A stretch of 64,000 bases of DNA from Isoetes taiwanensis. Taxonomy: Eukaryota; Streptophyta; Lycopodiopsida; Isoetales; Isoetaceae. The DNA is taken from contig JAJEKV010000054.1 of NCBI GenBank assembly GCA_021234155.1, forward strand, positions 8,266,655 to 8,330,654, read 5' to 3'. Below are positions 23,118 through 34,776 of this stretch, one piece after another. Both the position numbers and the translations under genes were made by a program. Numbering within the stretch: the stretch's first letter is position 1; every line of letters starts with the position of its first letter. The notes under the pieces are model-generated. The model was not told the DNA's origin. It searched no databases and saw only the letters and a list, made by a program, of their open reading frames with translations.

Positions 23118-23938
23118 AGAGACACGAAGGTACCAATAATGCTATATGCGCGGATGATCTCAAGATGATGGCCACAAAAAACAAAGGGATGCACAGACTG
23201 CTCAAAATTCTAGAACAATTCTGTGAAGAGACAGGGCTGACCGTAAATCTAGCAAAAACTAAGATAGTCATCTTTGGACATAAGAACAGGCATAAACCTT
23301 TCAGATATAAAGATAAAGAGATAGAGGAAACAACAAAATACAGATATCTAGGGTATGATGCACATGGCACAGGGAAATGGGCCAAAGGAGCCAACACCAG
23401 GTTCCAATCGGCTATAGGAAGCTACTTCAACATGAAGAACTTCTGTAACAGAAGTAGAATAACTGACTGGGACATCAAGTGTTACCTATTCAGTGCAGCG
23501 GTAGCCACCACTCAGTTATACGGGGAAGAAGCATGGGGACCAGGTCTAACAGACAGAAATTGGGAAAAACAAGAAGGGATTCTTAGGCAATGGCACAGAC
23601 AAGAATTCAGGGTAAGAACAAATACACCACTAACGATCATGATCCTCGAAACAGGGCAAAAACCGATGGAAGTGAGAGCATGGGAGAGAACCATAAGGTA
23701 CCTGCTCAGAGACAATGCAGGAGACATACAAGGGAAACTGTCCAGCATTGCAATCACCGAATCCGCAAAATCACACATCCTTACAGGTAGTGGATGGTTT
23801 AAAGAGGTGGCAACATGGACCAGACAGATGGGATTAAACCTAAATGACCTAATACAAGAAGGGCAGTGGAATGAGGAGTGGGCAGACAAAGCGACAAGAG
23901 CATGGCTGCAAAGACACACGGGATCAAAGACAGACTAG
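23118..23938 (+). pseudogene. LINE ORF2 reverse transcriptase catalytic YADD onward
   Basis: The catalytic motif is recognisable at 23142-23158, but two extra bases (CG) split it: TATGCG-CG-GATGAT, which would read YADD if they were absent. The following frame reads MMATKNKGMHRLLKIL, TGLTVNLAKTKIVIFG, YLGYDAHGTGKW and QLYGEEAWGPGL, the thumb and connection regions. It ends in a stop after RHTGSKTD near 23936. Confidence 0.8.
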
Positions 23939-23977
23939 CTCACACAAGTTTTTAACCCAGATCAGCATATAGGACAC

Positions 23978-24325
23978 CAGATGTACCGGGATAACATACT
24001 GGGGAAAAACAGAAGAGACATTCTGGCTAGATTCAGGATGGGAAGTCATGATCTAAGAATCGAAAAAGACAGGTGGAGAGGGATAGACAAGGAAGACAGG
24101 ATATGCAGAATCTGTGACGGTGGAAGGATAGAGGACGAGAACCATATGATTAATGACTGCCCGATCTACGGAGACATCAGGGACAGATACAGAAATATAA
24201 GATGGGGGGAACCAATTCATAGGCTGATGACGATGACAGAATCGCTCCGGGAATTGGCGGACGCGATCCAAAGAATGACGACCAGACACAGAGAAGTACA
24301 CAGTGAAAGAGGGTTCGTAATATGA
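23978..24325 (+). pseudogene. LINE ORF2 C-terminal zinc knuckle
   Basis: The frame contains DILARFRMGSHDLRIEKDRW and ICRICDGGRIEDENHMINDC, a Cys-x2-Cys, His-x4-Cys knuckle like the one near 7700 in the other LINE. It closes ORF2, and the stop is followed by a 3' UTR of about 240 bp. The UTR holds a short hairpin-rich stretch (GTCAGCCTTCCGAAAAGGCT) and ends in TATTC repeats. Confidence 0.75.
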
Positions 24326-24599
24326 CCGGTACAAAATAGGTCATAAAACCCCACACAAACTGCTCAGTTAAAAGCTGATTGATAACGACGCATCACTGCA
24401 CGGCCACGAAGCCGAGGTAAAGCGGGATGCTGGTAATAAAAGAAAAAAGTCAGCCTTCCGAAAAGGCTACATCATAACAGCGTGATGTGCTAGTAGCACC
24501 CTTTTTAGGGAGCTCGCCCATGCTACACAAGTCCAGGGGCCTCACGGCACAAGGGACATTAATGTATTCTATTCTATTCTATTCTATTTCCAGCTTCCA

Positions 24600-25960
24600 G
24601 ATACCATCATAGAAATAGCCTGAATAAAACAGAAGAAAAACCCCCAGAAAATATGGCACTCATTCTGACAAAAAGCAATTCAAGAAAGAAAAGCTTGGAG
24701 AAGCTATGTTCACTTGCCTATAGCCATTTTGCTATTTCCTTGGCTTGGAACCATCCTCTATGATGATGATGAACAAGTTTTGTCTACCTGCTGCTGTTAT
24801 AGTCGATGTCCCTGCCACGTTCTCAAGTCTGGCATTGTCTAGGACTACCATGTTCTAACTCGCATTGGTTGGAAGGAAAATATTATGGCAGTTCTGTAGA
24901 AGACCCAGGATATGGCCATCGAACTGGCTTTGCAAGAGCGAAACTGCCCCAATTTGGCATAAGGAACCCGCATTACAGACACAGATCATAATAAACATTT
25001 TTGAGCATTACCTGATCAGGCGCTTTGCAGGGCTGCTGCTGCTTGTGCGACATCACCACAAATAGTTGGGAAAACACACGTGTTATCATTAAGCCAAATT
25101 TGGAAGCTCCATATGTATAGCCTAGATTTTAAAGAGTGAAATAATACATTGTTTTAGATTGTTCGTAGATTGCTTTAGATTGCAGCTCATGAACACGAAT
25201 AAAAATCGTAAACTAAATTACATAAGGTAGGAAAAGGTGGAAGCAACGAACAAGACAAAGGAGAGAATTAATTTGAAGGAAGCATCAACGACAAAATGAA
25301 GTATTCATATAAAGGGGCCTTTATAAAGGGCCATGGATTTGCAAAAAGGAAGAGATGCATAGACTTGCTATAAAAGGGATGCATCTTCTAGGGGAACATT
25401 TTATCTTCAAAAAATGCAAAGGATGCATCGTTTATGAATTAAGGGCATCGTCTATGAATATGTTCAACGACCAGACAAAAGAGAGGATGTACGATTACTT
25501 GTCAAGGAAGACCGAGATCATCTATTATAGGAGACACTTGACATCAGATCAGCGGCTGCTCCAAGGCAACGATTAGATTCCATATGCTGCAAATTCTCCT
25601 GAGAAGTTGTCCAGTAATTCTTTTCTAGAGATAAATCCAGTTTACCAATTTACGACCAAAGTCTCTTTCTTATCCAGAAGCTTATGTATTTTTCCCTCTG
25701 ATTGGAAACTGCGGTTTAGCAGTGGTGATCAGGAACTAGTTAAGCCAGTGTGTAATTGCCAATACAGCCTTTTGGAGGTGGATCCGGTTGGGCGGTTAAG
25801 TACCGTGCCATAACAATGTACCGAATTAATGATCCAGTTTGACCAAAGCACTTTTCTTTGTTTGTTTATTCTATGATGTTTTAAATGGTATCACTTGTCT
25901 TGGCATATATATATTCCCTTCCAACAAAAGGACAATCCAAAAAACACGTGCATATAACCG
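24600..25960. other. Intergenic stretch, no gene recognised
   Basis: Several short open frames occur, including one at 25355-25576 with KKCKGCIVYELRASS. None has a recognisable domain or splice context. A TTTAGATTG repeat lies near 25153-25184. Confidence 0.4.
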
Positions 25961-25974
25961 GAAGATAGGAAATA

Positions 25975-27795
25975 CACTACAAAAACCAAAGGGTGAAAAT
26001 ATTCTTACCATAGCTTTGGTGATTCCATCGCGGTGACTACTCTCCCACGGAATCACTAACCCTCCTGCCCCGTTATCCGTACGTACCCTCCTGCCCCGTT
26101 ATCCGTACCTGCCCCGTTTATACCTGACAGGCTCCATTTTATACCTTCCTGCGGAATCACGTCTGCGAAATACCGCTGGATGGAATCACCAATCTTTTAT
26201 TCTACGCGACGGAATCACATGGAATTGATCCTGCGAGGTGGAATCACCGCATACCGTAATATTCTCCCCCGTGGAATCATCGTGTACGATAATATTCTCC
26301 CCCGTGGAATCATCGCGTAAATATTCTCCCCCGTGGAATCACTGCGATAATATTCTCCCCCTAGAATCACCGCGTACTATTCTTCGGGAAGGAATCACCT
26401 GGAGAAGCCCAATGTTTGCCATTTTCAATTTCTGCAGATGAGCGGCAGATTCTCAAAGTATAACTTACATTTGCTTGCTACATTTGCTTGCAAAAGCAAG
26501 CAGGGTGGATTGAATTGGAAGAAAATATAAACTTGTGCTACTCCATTTTTTGTGTGCCTGTCCATTGTTATTCTATGCACTGCCCAGAATTTTTATGGAT
26601 GGGGATTTGAACCCCTTGTCAATATTGGCAATGCCATGGCCGCTTTAAAGCAAGAACAAAAAACAAGGAACAGGGTATTTTCAAGCAAGAACAAGATAAA
26701 ACCGAGAATCGGCCCCCCAAAAAAAAAGGAACTGTTTAACCAGTCAAAAACATGATAAACATGATGAATCCGGCGTTTCTTAAGTCAGATGTGTTTGCTG
26801 CAGATTATAGCTGAGATATCTTGATCTTTTTCAAGAAAGGGCAGAGTCTCCACACCATAACTGTCATAGCAGAGTCTGAAAGGGCAAGACTCTTTGTCAT
26901 CCGGCGTTTCTTTGAGACGTCATAGCTACTGTTGTTTGTTGCCGCCATGCCTGCCTTCATGCTACTGGACCCGCAATATTCAAGCAAAAAGGTACCGGAT
27001 CTGCAAGCATATTTCCTTCCACAGCCGGACCTGCAAGCCTATTTCCTTTCATAATGCCCTTTTCATGACTTCGATGACGCCCTTGGTAGGGAATGCAAAT
27101 GCAGGAAGAAGCTTTCTATCAAGAAACCCTGACGAGGAAAAGGAAGACCTTGCTGCCTCTGCTCCGAAAGCCTCTGTTGCAGATCGGAACGTCCAGAAGG
27201 CTCGACCTCTTCAATCCGGTCCTGCACTCTAGCTTCACCGCCATATCTGAGCTTGGCCGGCCCTTGAAGCTTGGCTGCCATAGCTCGAACCTTATGGGCT
27301 GCCGTTAGGTTTTTCTCACGAAAGAGTTTCGGGATTCAACTTAAGCCATTGGATTATTTCCATACAATCTGATCTGTAGAAGAAAAAATAAAACAAGAAT
27401 AAGAAAAGAAGGAAGATCTTCTCAACCCCAGCCAGAGCAAGCTGCCATAGCCGAAAAACCTCCCACAAGAACAAGACGTCAAAAATTTGAATTTTTACTA
27501 AGATATTCCAGATGGTGATTCCCCCGTGTGGAATAAAAGGGCGGTGATTCCGTCCCGCGGTATTTTGCGGAGGTGATTCCGCCGGAAGGTATAAAATGGA
27601 CGGTCAAGATGCACCCTGTAGATGGATGGCTGAGATCAATCAGAAGGTACACCTGACGCTGTCAGGTACGAATAACGGGGCCTCCGGAACGGATCCCGTT
27701 TCCGGAGGATTAGTGATTCCGCGGGAGAGTAGTCACCACGATGGAATCACCAAAACCAGGGTAAGAATATTTTCACCCAAAACCAAAGGTGAAGA
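25975..27795. mobile_element. Large TIR transposon with GGAATCAC subterminal repeats
   Basis: The left arm (about 25983-26235) and the right arm (about 27495-27790, reverse complement) match over long tracts: GGGTGAAAATATTCTTACC, TTGGTGATTCCATCG, GTGACTACTCTCCC and CATTTTATACCTTCC occur in the same order in both. GGAATCAC or its complement recurs more than ten times in the arms. The left end lies next to CACTACAAAAACC (25975), which resembles a CACTA terminus, but the right end does not show it. The inside (about 26400-27490) has no transposase, so this is a non-autonomous element. Superfamily uncertain. Confidence 0.7.
26255..26385 (+). repeat. ~32-bp tandem repeat within the TIR element
   Basis: Four units of the form TATTCTCCCCCGTGGAATCA plus a short variable part (CGTGTACGATAA, CGCGTAAA, CTGCGATAA) follow one another. 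They lie in the left half and have no equivalent array in the right arm, so the arms are asymmetric. Confidence 0.75.
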
Positions 27796-27844
27796 CTTGC
27801 CAAAAAGAAATATTCTAACAGATATTTGTAGAATATTCTAAAAT

Positions 27845-28332
27845 ATTCACGGCCCATATACTAAACAAAGGGTTTGCCCTTCGGACAGCAGGAATAGTCC
27901 CTAACAAAAATGGTGACCCCTATTTCTATTGTCATTCGTGTGATGAGGATGTAATTTTACGATCTAACTTTACCCTCTCATTTTTCGGATTTGACACGGC
28001 AAGTGTAATATTGTGGTATTTCCGTCGTGGGCCGAGCCATCAATGGCAGGGTCATCGATGCTGCTATGGGACCCTTTTTGTCCCTTAATTACCTTGCCTT
28101 ATATTGGGCAACTCGCCTTTCTCATCGGTTTGTCCAGGATCAGCTCAATTGGTTCGGCAGCGAAAGTTTGTAGAAAGGAGATTTTGCGATAAGTTAGTCT
28201 ACACTTCAAACGCGTTTTTTTTTTTAAATCTCTGGAAGTACCTCTGAGCCTTTGTACTTCTTTTCAATTCAGGCTATATGTTATGAAGAAACACTCAACT
28301 AAGAATGCCTTTCTGGGGTAATTAAGAAGAAG
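27845..28332 (+). promoter_or_regulatory. Upstream region of the BRO1-domain gene
   Basis: No coding region lies here. The stretch probably holds the promoter and 5' leader of the BRO1-domain gene, which begins at 28333. A T-run is present at 28207-28217. No TATA box or other element could be assigned with confidence. Confidence 0.3.
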
Positions 28333-30446
28333 ATGCTGCTTCCTTTTCATGATTTTACGAAATTGAAAACTAGAAGAGTAAGTAATTTTTGTGTAATTTA
28401 TGTAGTTCAAGTATGTTTATATTTTTTTTGCATAGTGGTAAACTGTTTATTTTTAAATTTAAGTTTAAAATATTTGTTTCTGTATCTTTTCCTGTAGTTT
28501 ATGTAATTTGTACTTTTCCATATTAAGTAACCAATAAGCTTATGTGATACTTGGTAGGTTGTTTTTGAGGAACACTATCATGCTCGAGATTCTCCTACAT
28601 TAGAGGCACTTAAGGATCTCAGCAGTCTGCGCAGGGCCATTGAAGATTCAATAAATGGCAGCAGATTCATACCCCCGGCAATCGCTCGGGAAATGGCCTC
28701 TGGAGAAACTTCGCCTATTGTACAGGTTCACATCTGAGCTATGTTAATTTCAATATGAGAAGTGCAAGGACTCACTGTGAATCATGCCCTATGTTTCATG
28801 TTTGATTGAAGGACTTACAAAAGCTAGAGAGGTATCTTCCTCCCCTTGAGAATTTAGGGAAGTGGGTATCAGCAGAAAATGAAAGCCAAGAAATGGCAAA
28901 GTGGACAGCTAACCTCAGACTACGTTGGACGAGCACCTTGGCTGGTTCAAGTGGCTATGGATTGACAGGCCATAAATTTTTCCGTATCGATGACTTACGG
29001 TATGAGTTATGCATGATGCTTTTCCTGTATGGGGCACTTTTAAGAGAACAGGCAACATCAATGCTACCACTTGGTAAGCAAGGTTCCTTTCTTCTGCTAA
29101 GCCCTCCTTGTTCTGTCCAATGATGAGAATTTCTCATAATTGCAGATATGGTTAATTCGGCTACAACTCTTAGAAAGGCTGCTGGTGTTTTCCATCATAT
29201 AGCACATAACTTGTTACCAGGATTGATTACAAAGCTACCTAATGATAGACCACCTGAAGTTACACCATCAATGGCAGCAATAATGCACCTCATCTGCCTG
29301 GCAGAAGCACAGGTAACCAACTCTAGTTTCTTATGCATTACAGTCATTGTTTTTTAGTAAGGAAGAGGATAAAGGACTAGGTTGTAAAGAAACACAGTCA
29401 AAACAGAAATCCTTTTTCCATATTGCATCAGTGCTCAAATAGGCCTTTGTGTTCATTTTCTATGCACTTATACTGCTTATAAAAACATACTGCATGCATC
29501 ACAAAACATTCTTTTAGTCTCTTCTACATAACATTTGTTGTTGACTCGATGGATTTAAGTTCAGGCAGTGGCGGTATGCAAAGCTCAAGAGAAGAGCTCA
29601 AGCAATCGTCTTCTTTCAAAACTGCATTTTGGCGTTGTACAGATCCTCGAAGAAGCTAATATCTATCTTCAGCAATATGCAGCTGACTGGAATGATGTTT
29701 CTGACAAATTCAAGGTTAGTTAAAACTTCTGCTAGATGCCATTCTGCATGTATGGATGATAATGCCACAACTAGAGAGTAATGTCGATTTGAATTTTGCC
29801 ACAACTAGAGAGTAATGTCGATTTGAATTTAAGCTATCTTAAAAATAACTTAGGCAACAATAAAATACGCTAGTCATATTATGTAGCGGATCGAAAAATT
29901 AGAAATCTTCGTACACAACATTGTAAGTAGAACTTCCATTTGTAGTTGAATGCCATTCTCTTTACAGTTTCCTTGGTTCTCAAGATCTCGAATGATGGGA
30001 CGCTGAAAGCCATTGAATTAAACAGGGATTTTTGCATGCGACGACTCTTCTCCATGAAGTAAGAAGTTGGCGTCATCTTGCAGAACACTTTAAGGGCATT
30101 GACAGTGTTGGACAGGCAATTAGCATCCTGCGGCATGTGTTAAATAAAGTGGAGCATAAAAAGGTCATTTGTAAGTACACATTCACCTTCAACACTTTGC
30201 AGAAGCCTTTTCAACTGACCAAGCACATGGTGTCCATTTAGATGATGATGAAGCGAAACTCGTCTTCAAGCAGGAGATAAACATATTAACTGAAATGTTA
30301 CGAAAATATGAAAAAGAAAACGAAATAGTATGGAGGCCAAAGCCAGGTGTCCCAGATGATATTCCTGTCCTGGAAGGGAAAAGAATTGTTAGTCTCATTC
30401 CTTACAAGCCAATATGCTTTGACAGAGAATTTATGTTTGTTATGTA
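28333..30446 (+). CDS. BRO1-domain (endosomal targeting) protein, seven exons
   Basis: Exons read 28333-28378 (MLLPFHDFTKLKTRR), 28558-28725 (VVFEEHYHARDSPTLEAL...), 28812-29073, 29146-29312, 29565-29714, 30026-about 30163 and about 30202-30446. All internal exons have GT-AG sites and compatible phases up to exon 6. The protein resembles plant BROX/BRO1-like proteins: FLYGALLREQA, AAGVFHHIAHNLLP, ICLAEAQAVAVCKAQEK, LLHEVRSWRHLAEHFK and EMLRKYEKENEIVW. BRO1 domains are curved helical bundles that bind ESCRT-III on endosomes. The exon 6/7 join is a problem: the conserved exon 7 frame needs phase 1, and the obvious donor (T|GTAAGT at 30171) would create TAA. The copy may be frameshifted, mis-sequenced or use another site. 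Family assignment is firm, function in this plant is inferred. Confidence 0.8.
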
Positions 30447-30449
30447 ATT

Positions 30450-30965
30450 GCAATTTATTTGTCATCCTGTTTATCTCTTCTTGTCTCATAATGTTCTTAC
30501 TCCTGGAGGTCTTGAATTCTGTATGTGTTAAGGTCTCATAGACCCGTCCGTCGGATCTTACGTAGACGTTAATAAATCTTTCTTTCTTTACCCTTCATAT
30601 AAACCAGCTTCCTTGTTTGTACATACCTTTACCTCTCTTTGTAATATCTATAGAAATATGGGGATGGGATATTTGCATATGCTCTAGGCTTAGCAAATTA
30701 TCGTACTCCTGATTTAAGAAGTTACATATTTCGGACAGGGTTGTTTATGTTGGAAATCTAGCTCTTTATTTATTTAATACGTTTTAAAGACGTTCTATCC
30801 TTTTGGGTTCTTATTCCTATGCAATCCCCAGTGGAGTAGTGGAGTAGTATACATGCCGTTTGTCTCATGGATGGCCGTCTTGCGTGATCTAGACAATCTA
30901 CCTAATTGGCAGTGTGTGCACTTGGAGCCTCCATCGACATCTTGTATGATACAATTGGGAACTCT
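30450..30965. other. 3' flank of the BRO1-domain gene
   Basis: No further coding sequence is seen. The region contains T-rich stretches and leads to a short TG repeat at about 30966-30978. Confidence 0.4.
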
Positions 30966-31640
30966 GTGTGTGTGTGTTTTTTTAAAGGTACAAGATGATT
31001 TTTTCATTAATTGAGGAAAACTATACAAAGTTTTTGATAAGTCCTCATGTGGACTTAATAAACCAGTTCCAAATATCTTGAAACAAAGTAACAGGATAAA
31101 AAATAGCACAAAATTTTGCACCAGTTTATGTATGGAAAGTCTGGTCGAAGGATTGAAGATTACACACTTAGGTATTTGTCTTTGAAGAGCAATAGCCACA
31201 GATTTAAGTCTAACCCTTCTACATGAAAGGTAGCAAAAATCTTCGATCAGATGTCTAAGATGAGAATAATGATTAAAATATGAACAACAAGCACTTTCCT
31301 CTTCAGATCCCCCAGGTTTCTGCCATTTGAAGACCTCTTGTAGAAGTCATCACAGTTCTCCTCCCCGTCTATGAAATCAGTTGCCCTATTGCTTGGAATG
31401 TAGCAAGTGTGGACAAATTGGGTCTGATGCCTTACTGCCATTGACCACTTCATCATTGACTGGAGCCACATTTGGAATAGGCTTCAACAGCTTCTCAATT
31501 TCGCAATTCAGATCGCCCTTGGAGAAGGGATCGGCAGGAGGATGTTGTACGTCCAGGAGGTTGAGCCTATGAAACATGCGGCCTGGGGATTCAGCCATGC
31601 ATTGCTGCTGTGACTTCAAGCAGCTCTAACAAAACAGAGC
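30966..31640 (-). mobile_element. Possible retroposed sequence, minus strand
   Basis: A TG microsatellite and T-run (30966-30985) are followed by TTTTTTCATTAATTGAGGAA, which in complement looks like the 3' end and A-tail of a retroposed transcript. A minus-strand frame at 31619-31386 gives NLLDVQHPPADPFSKGDLNC and KLLKPIPNVAPVNDEVVNGS. It looks protein-like, but I cannot assign it. Similar T-led ends occur at 36264 and 41153. Boundaries are unsure. Confidence 0.3.
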
Positions 31641-31974
31641 TTCAAAACAAATGAATCCAAAGAATATCATGCTTCAACATGAAGTCCGGGAGCCGGAGGT
31701 GAAGCTTTGGCAAATCCCTGATGCCGAAAATAGCAACATTGCCTTTCCGTTCGAAATTGAACTACCAAAACTATAGCCGTTTTGATAGGTGCCCCAAAAG
31801 TTTGGCAACTTCTTTAACCGGCAGGCCGTTTGATCCGGTTGATCATGGCCGTCTCTTTCAACCTGGTGATAGGGCAGAATGGGCTGAGTTCTCCAGATTG
31901 AGGTGAGAAACAAGCTGAGATGCCTTGGATTTATCTCAGAAACAAGTAGCTCTGCCTTGGTTTTAGCTTCGGGT

Positions 31975-32050
31975 CGTGATAAACCAGGCTAGGGGATGAT
32001 AAACCAGGCTCGGACGCTGATAAACCAGGCTAGGGATGATAAACGAGGCT
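31975..32050 (+). repeat. ~20-bp tandem repeat (GATAAACCAGGCTAGG)
   Basis: Four copies of GATAAACCAGGCT, separated by AGGGGAT, CGGACGCT and AGGGAT, follow in a row; the last carries a G in place of C (AAACGAGG). Confidence 0.85.
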
Positions 32051-32112
32051 AGGTGCAGGTATGGAATATATAATCCAGGTTTGGTGTTCTTGATCGACCG
32101 GCCTGCCGGTTA

Positions 32113-32220
32113 AAGGGGTTAACCACCTCCGCTTGCCTGTTACAGCCTGTAAATGGGCTCGCCCCTCCGGGCTCGCCCATTTACTGGCTGTAACAGCCTC
32201 GCAGGGGTGGTTAACCCCTT
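32113..32220. repeat. 108-bp imperfect palindrome (foldback hairpin)
   Basis: AAGGGGTTAACCACC at the left pairs with GGTGGTTAACCCCTT at the right. Inside, TGTTACAGCC and AAATGGGC pair with GCCCATTT and GGCTGTAACA around a GC-rich centre (GCTCGCCCCTCCGGGCTCGC). A further inverted pair, TTAACCGGCAGGCCG at about 31813 and its complement at about 32098-32112, lies outside. It probably is a small foldback element; the outer pair could mark a larger TIR element of about 300 bp. Confidence 0.7.
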
Positions 32221-32499
32221 CATAAATCCTGGGGTATTTTGACAAATAGCCCAAATTACAAGGCAATTTAAAGTTCCCCTTTTATTGGAAAAAAAAGAAA
32301 ATGTCTTTATTCTTTATTAACAAAGAAAGAACTAAACTTAAAATTGAAATTAAAACACGGTTCCTAAAGATTATGTCGACGGAAATGCCCATCTTAGCAG
32401 GACTATATGAGTATTATCGGTTGTATTTACTGATTTTTAATGCATATGTTTGTTTGTTCCTGCTTTACATTTTGAGATTGAAACTGTGGATGGAATTGG

Positions 32500-34575
32500 G
32501 AGTATGGTTTTGCAGCTACTGGTGTGCTTATGGTCCAAAGGATCTCCGGGCCCATACCCGGAAGGTGCTTGACAGAACAAGAAAGGCATTGGTGGCTGAG
32601 GCTAAAAGATCAATGCAAGAGGTTCAGGAAATCCAGCATCAAGCATGGGTGCATGTGCACTTCCAACTGAAGCACAGAGTGGACTAAGATAACTTATTAT
32701 GAGATGAAGCATATTGATTCGCAAGGGCAGGCATGCCATGGAAGTGAAGATCCAAATTGTGAGAAAACCAGGTTCAATGTGGCCCCCTGGCTATCCAAGA
32801 AGAAGACGCTTTGGGCAAGGAATTTGCTGCATCAAAACCACACTTACCAACATATCATGACAAAGCACGAGAAGGATTGGGCATTGCAGAGGAGAATGAA
32901 CCCCTCTAAAGAGAAAAACCGTGACCAGATTCTTGATATGGATGATGTCTACAACATCTCTCGCAAATTTGCTAGAGACACTTGGTTGCTACATCCAAAT
33001 GTTCCAAAGAGCATTAGGTTGTGGGTTCTCTACACCAAGAGTGTGTATTCTTGTATCAAGAAGGCAGACCATTCACTTTAGGTATTATCACTCCATTCCA
33101 AATGAAGATTCTGTTGGAACATGGGAAAGGCAATGACGTTGCTATGGATTCAACCTTTAAGACCAACGACATTTGCTATAGTCTATATACCTTGCTAATA
33201 TTTGACAGTCATGGGAATGGTGTGCCAAATTGCATGGGTTATGACTTCTAGTCAGGAAGTAGAAGAAATTTGGCCATGGCCCACTGCTATAAAACAACAC
33301 ATTCATAAGTTGGATCCCATTTGGACACCCTCTTGCTTCATTGTGGATGATGCAAAAACTGAAATTAAGGCCTTGGAGGAAATCTGGCCCATTTCAGCAA
33401 TCCAATTGTGCCTGTGGCACGTTAGGAGGAATTGGTTGAAGACGTTAGTGAAGCAAGTGAAGAACAAGAAAGTAAGGGCCGAGATGTTCAAGGAGTTGGG
33501 GCACATTATGTACGGCACTCACGTGGAGGGTGATGGTAGACTTCGGGATGCATACGTGGAATCTTGTCGTCTAGAAGGCTTGAGACTCCTCGAAGAGTTC
33601 AAGCAAAAATATAAAAGATACAAGAAGGTTGTATCCTACATGGACAAGGTGTGGACAAAAAATATTTCCTTCTGGATTACAGCATCTAGAGTTTATCCTC
33701 GTGCAAACCAAGAAACTAATGTTGGGGCAGAGTCCTACCATTTCCACATGAAGAAAAGGCTACGAGGGCTTGATTGGCTGTTGTACATCTTCGTGAATTA
33801 GTTAGAAACTCACATGTCATATGACAGGATTAAGAAGGAAGAGGGCTTCAAACTTAACTGCAGATAGGAACATATTGTTGAAATTGCCATTATTGGTGCA
33901 CGTGGCATTCCTAATACTGCAGTTAGATGGCTGGATTACAAGGCAGGCACAGTTGGAGTATGGAGCCAGAACATGGATGCATGGGATGAGAACACAGAAT
34001 CAGTCCTTACTTGGTAGTGGTTGCCAATGAGAATTGGTCCTGTTGTGACTGTCCTTGGGGTTTCAAAAGTAACATGTGTAAACACCAAGTCAAGGTCCTT
34101 CATATATTCTCCAACTACAAGGAGGAGGACATTTTAAGGATTTGTGGAACCCTCTTTGGCTCACAAGGTGGTGGTTTAGCTAACTTGAGAATCGTGGCCG
34201 AAGTGTATATTCAGGAAGACGGTTGCTTTGATGTTTTCGAAGGGAATCCCCAGGATTCCGAGGATGATGGCAGGGATTGATGAAAAGAGGGTCCACCAAC
34301 CCAAACTGAGCTGCAAGAAAGCATAGAAGCCAGCCTTGCACAACTGTTTCGAGTAGTTCTTTCATTGCAAGGGAGGCCGAATTCTTGCTTAGAGAACTAG
34401 GTGGACAACTAGAACGTTTGCTGCTAAGCACCACTGTGATTGACCAAGGTCCTACCATGGCCATGGTCCATGATTTCAATGGCAACACTATTGCAAGACC
34501 AGCACCATTCACAGAGGGTCGCAAGCGAAAGAAGAAGGTACTTGGAGAGACTGTCTTTGCCAGTGAATGCTAATA
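32500..34575 (+). pseudogene. MULE transposase with SWIM zinc finger, decayed
   Basis: Successive frames give NVAPWLSKKKTLWARNLL, DQILDMDDVYNISRKFARDT, FLYQEGRPFTLGIITPFQ, VAMDSTFKTNDICYSLYTLL, FIVDDAKTEIKALEEIWP, IQLCLWHVRRNWLKTL, RANQETNVGAESYHFHMKKR and finally SCCDCPWGFKSNMCKHQVKV. The middle is the MULE catalytic domain: first Asp in MDSTF at about 33147, second Asp in VDDAK at about 33346, and the C-x2-H motif CLWH. The last segment is a SWIM finger (C-x-C, C-x-H). Together they mark a Mutator-like transposase. Frame changes near 33050 and 33235 and stops at 33799 and around 33866 and 34016 make it non-functional. A Lys-rich tail continues to 34572. Terminal inverted repeats were not identified. 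Confidence 0.8.
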
Positions 34576-34776
34576 CCATCTTGGGGAGTAATGCTTGTTT
34601 ATAAGTTCTATGCTAGATGATGTCTTATCCTCCCTAAGTATTGCTGCCATAGAACCATGTGCTCTCAATTGGTTTATCTGGACAATTTATGGAAGGGTAT
34701 TAGGATCAAATACAATTGGTATAAATACACCAAGTATTAATACCAAGTATATTTCCACTCAATGTCAAGGACTACC

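Larger units (their letters stand above)
19870..24590 (+). mobile_element. L1-type LINE, nearly full length, decayed, TATTC tail
   Basis: ORF1, the ORF2 endonuclease, reverse transcriptase and C-terminal zinc knuckle follow one another on the plus strand. The element ends in TATTC repeated four times at 24565-24584, not in poly(A). The 5' limit is uncertain (tandem units lie upstream at 19085-19570). At least five frame changes and stops interrupt the proteins. Protein motifs and the terminal knuckle match the minus-strand LINE at 7.4-10.6 kb, so both belong to one clade. I could not find a target duplication. Confidence 0.85.

Noticed and set aside
26041..26410. CRISPR-like regular repeats
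   Set aside because: Units are GGAATCAC-rich tandem repeats within a TIR element in plant DNA; spacers are not unique and no cas genes exist.
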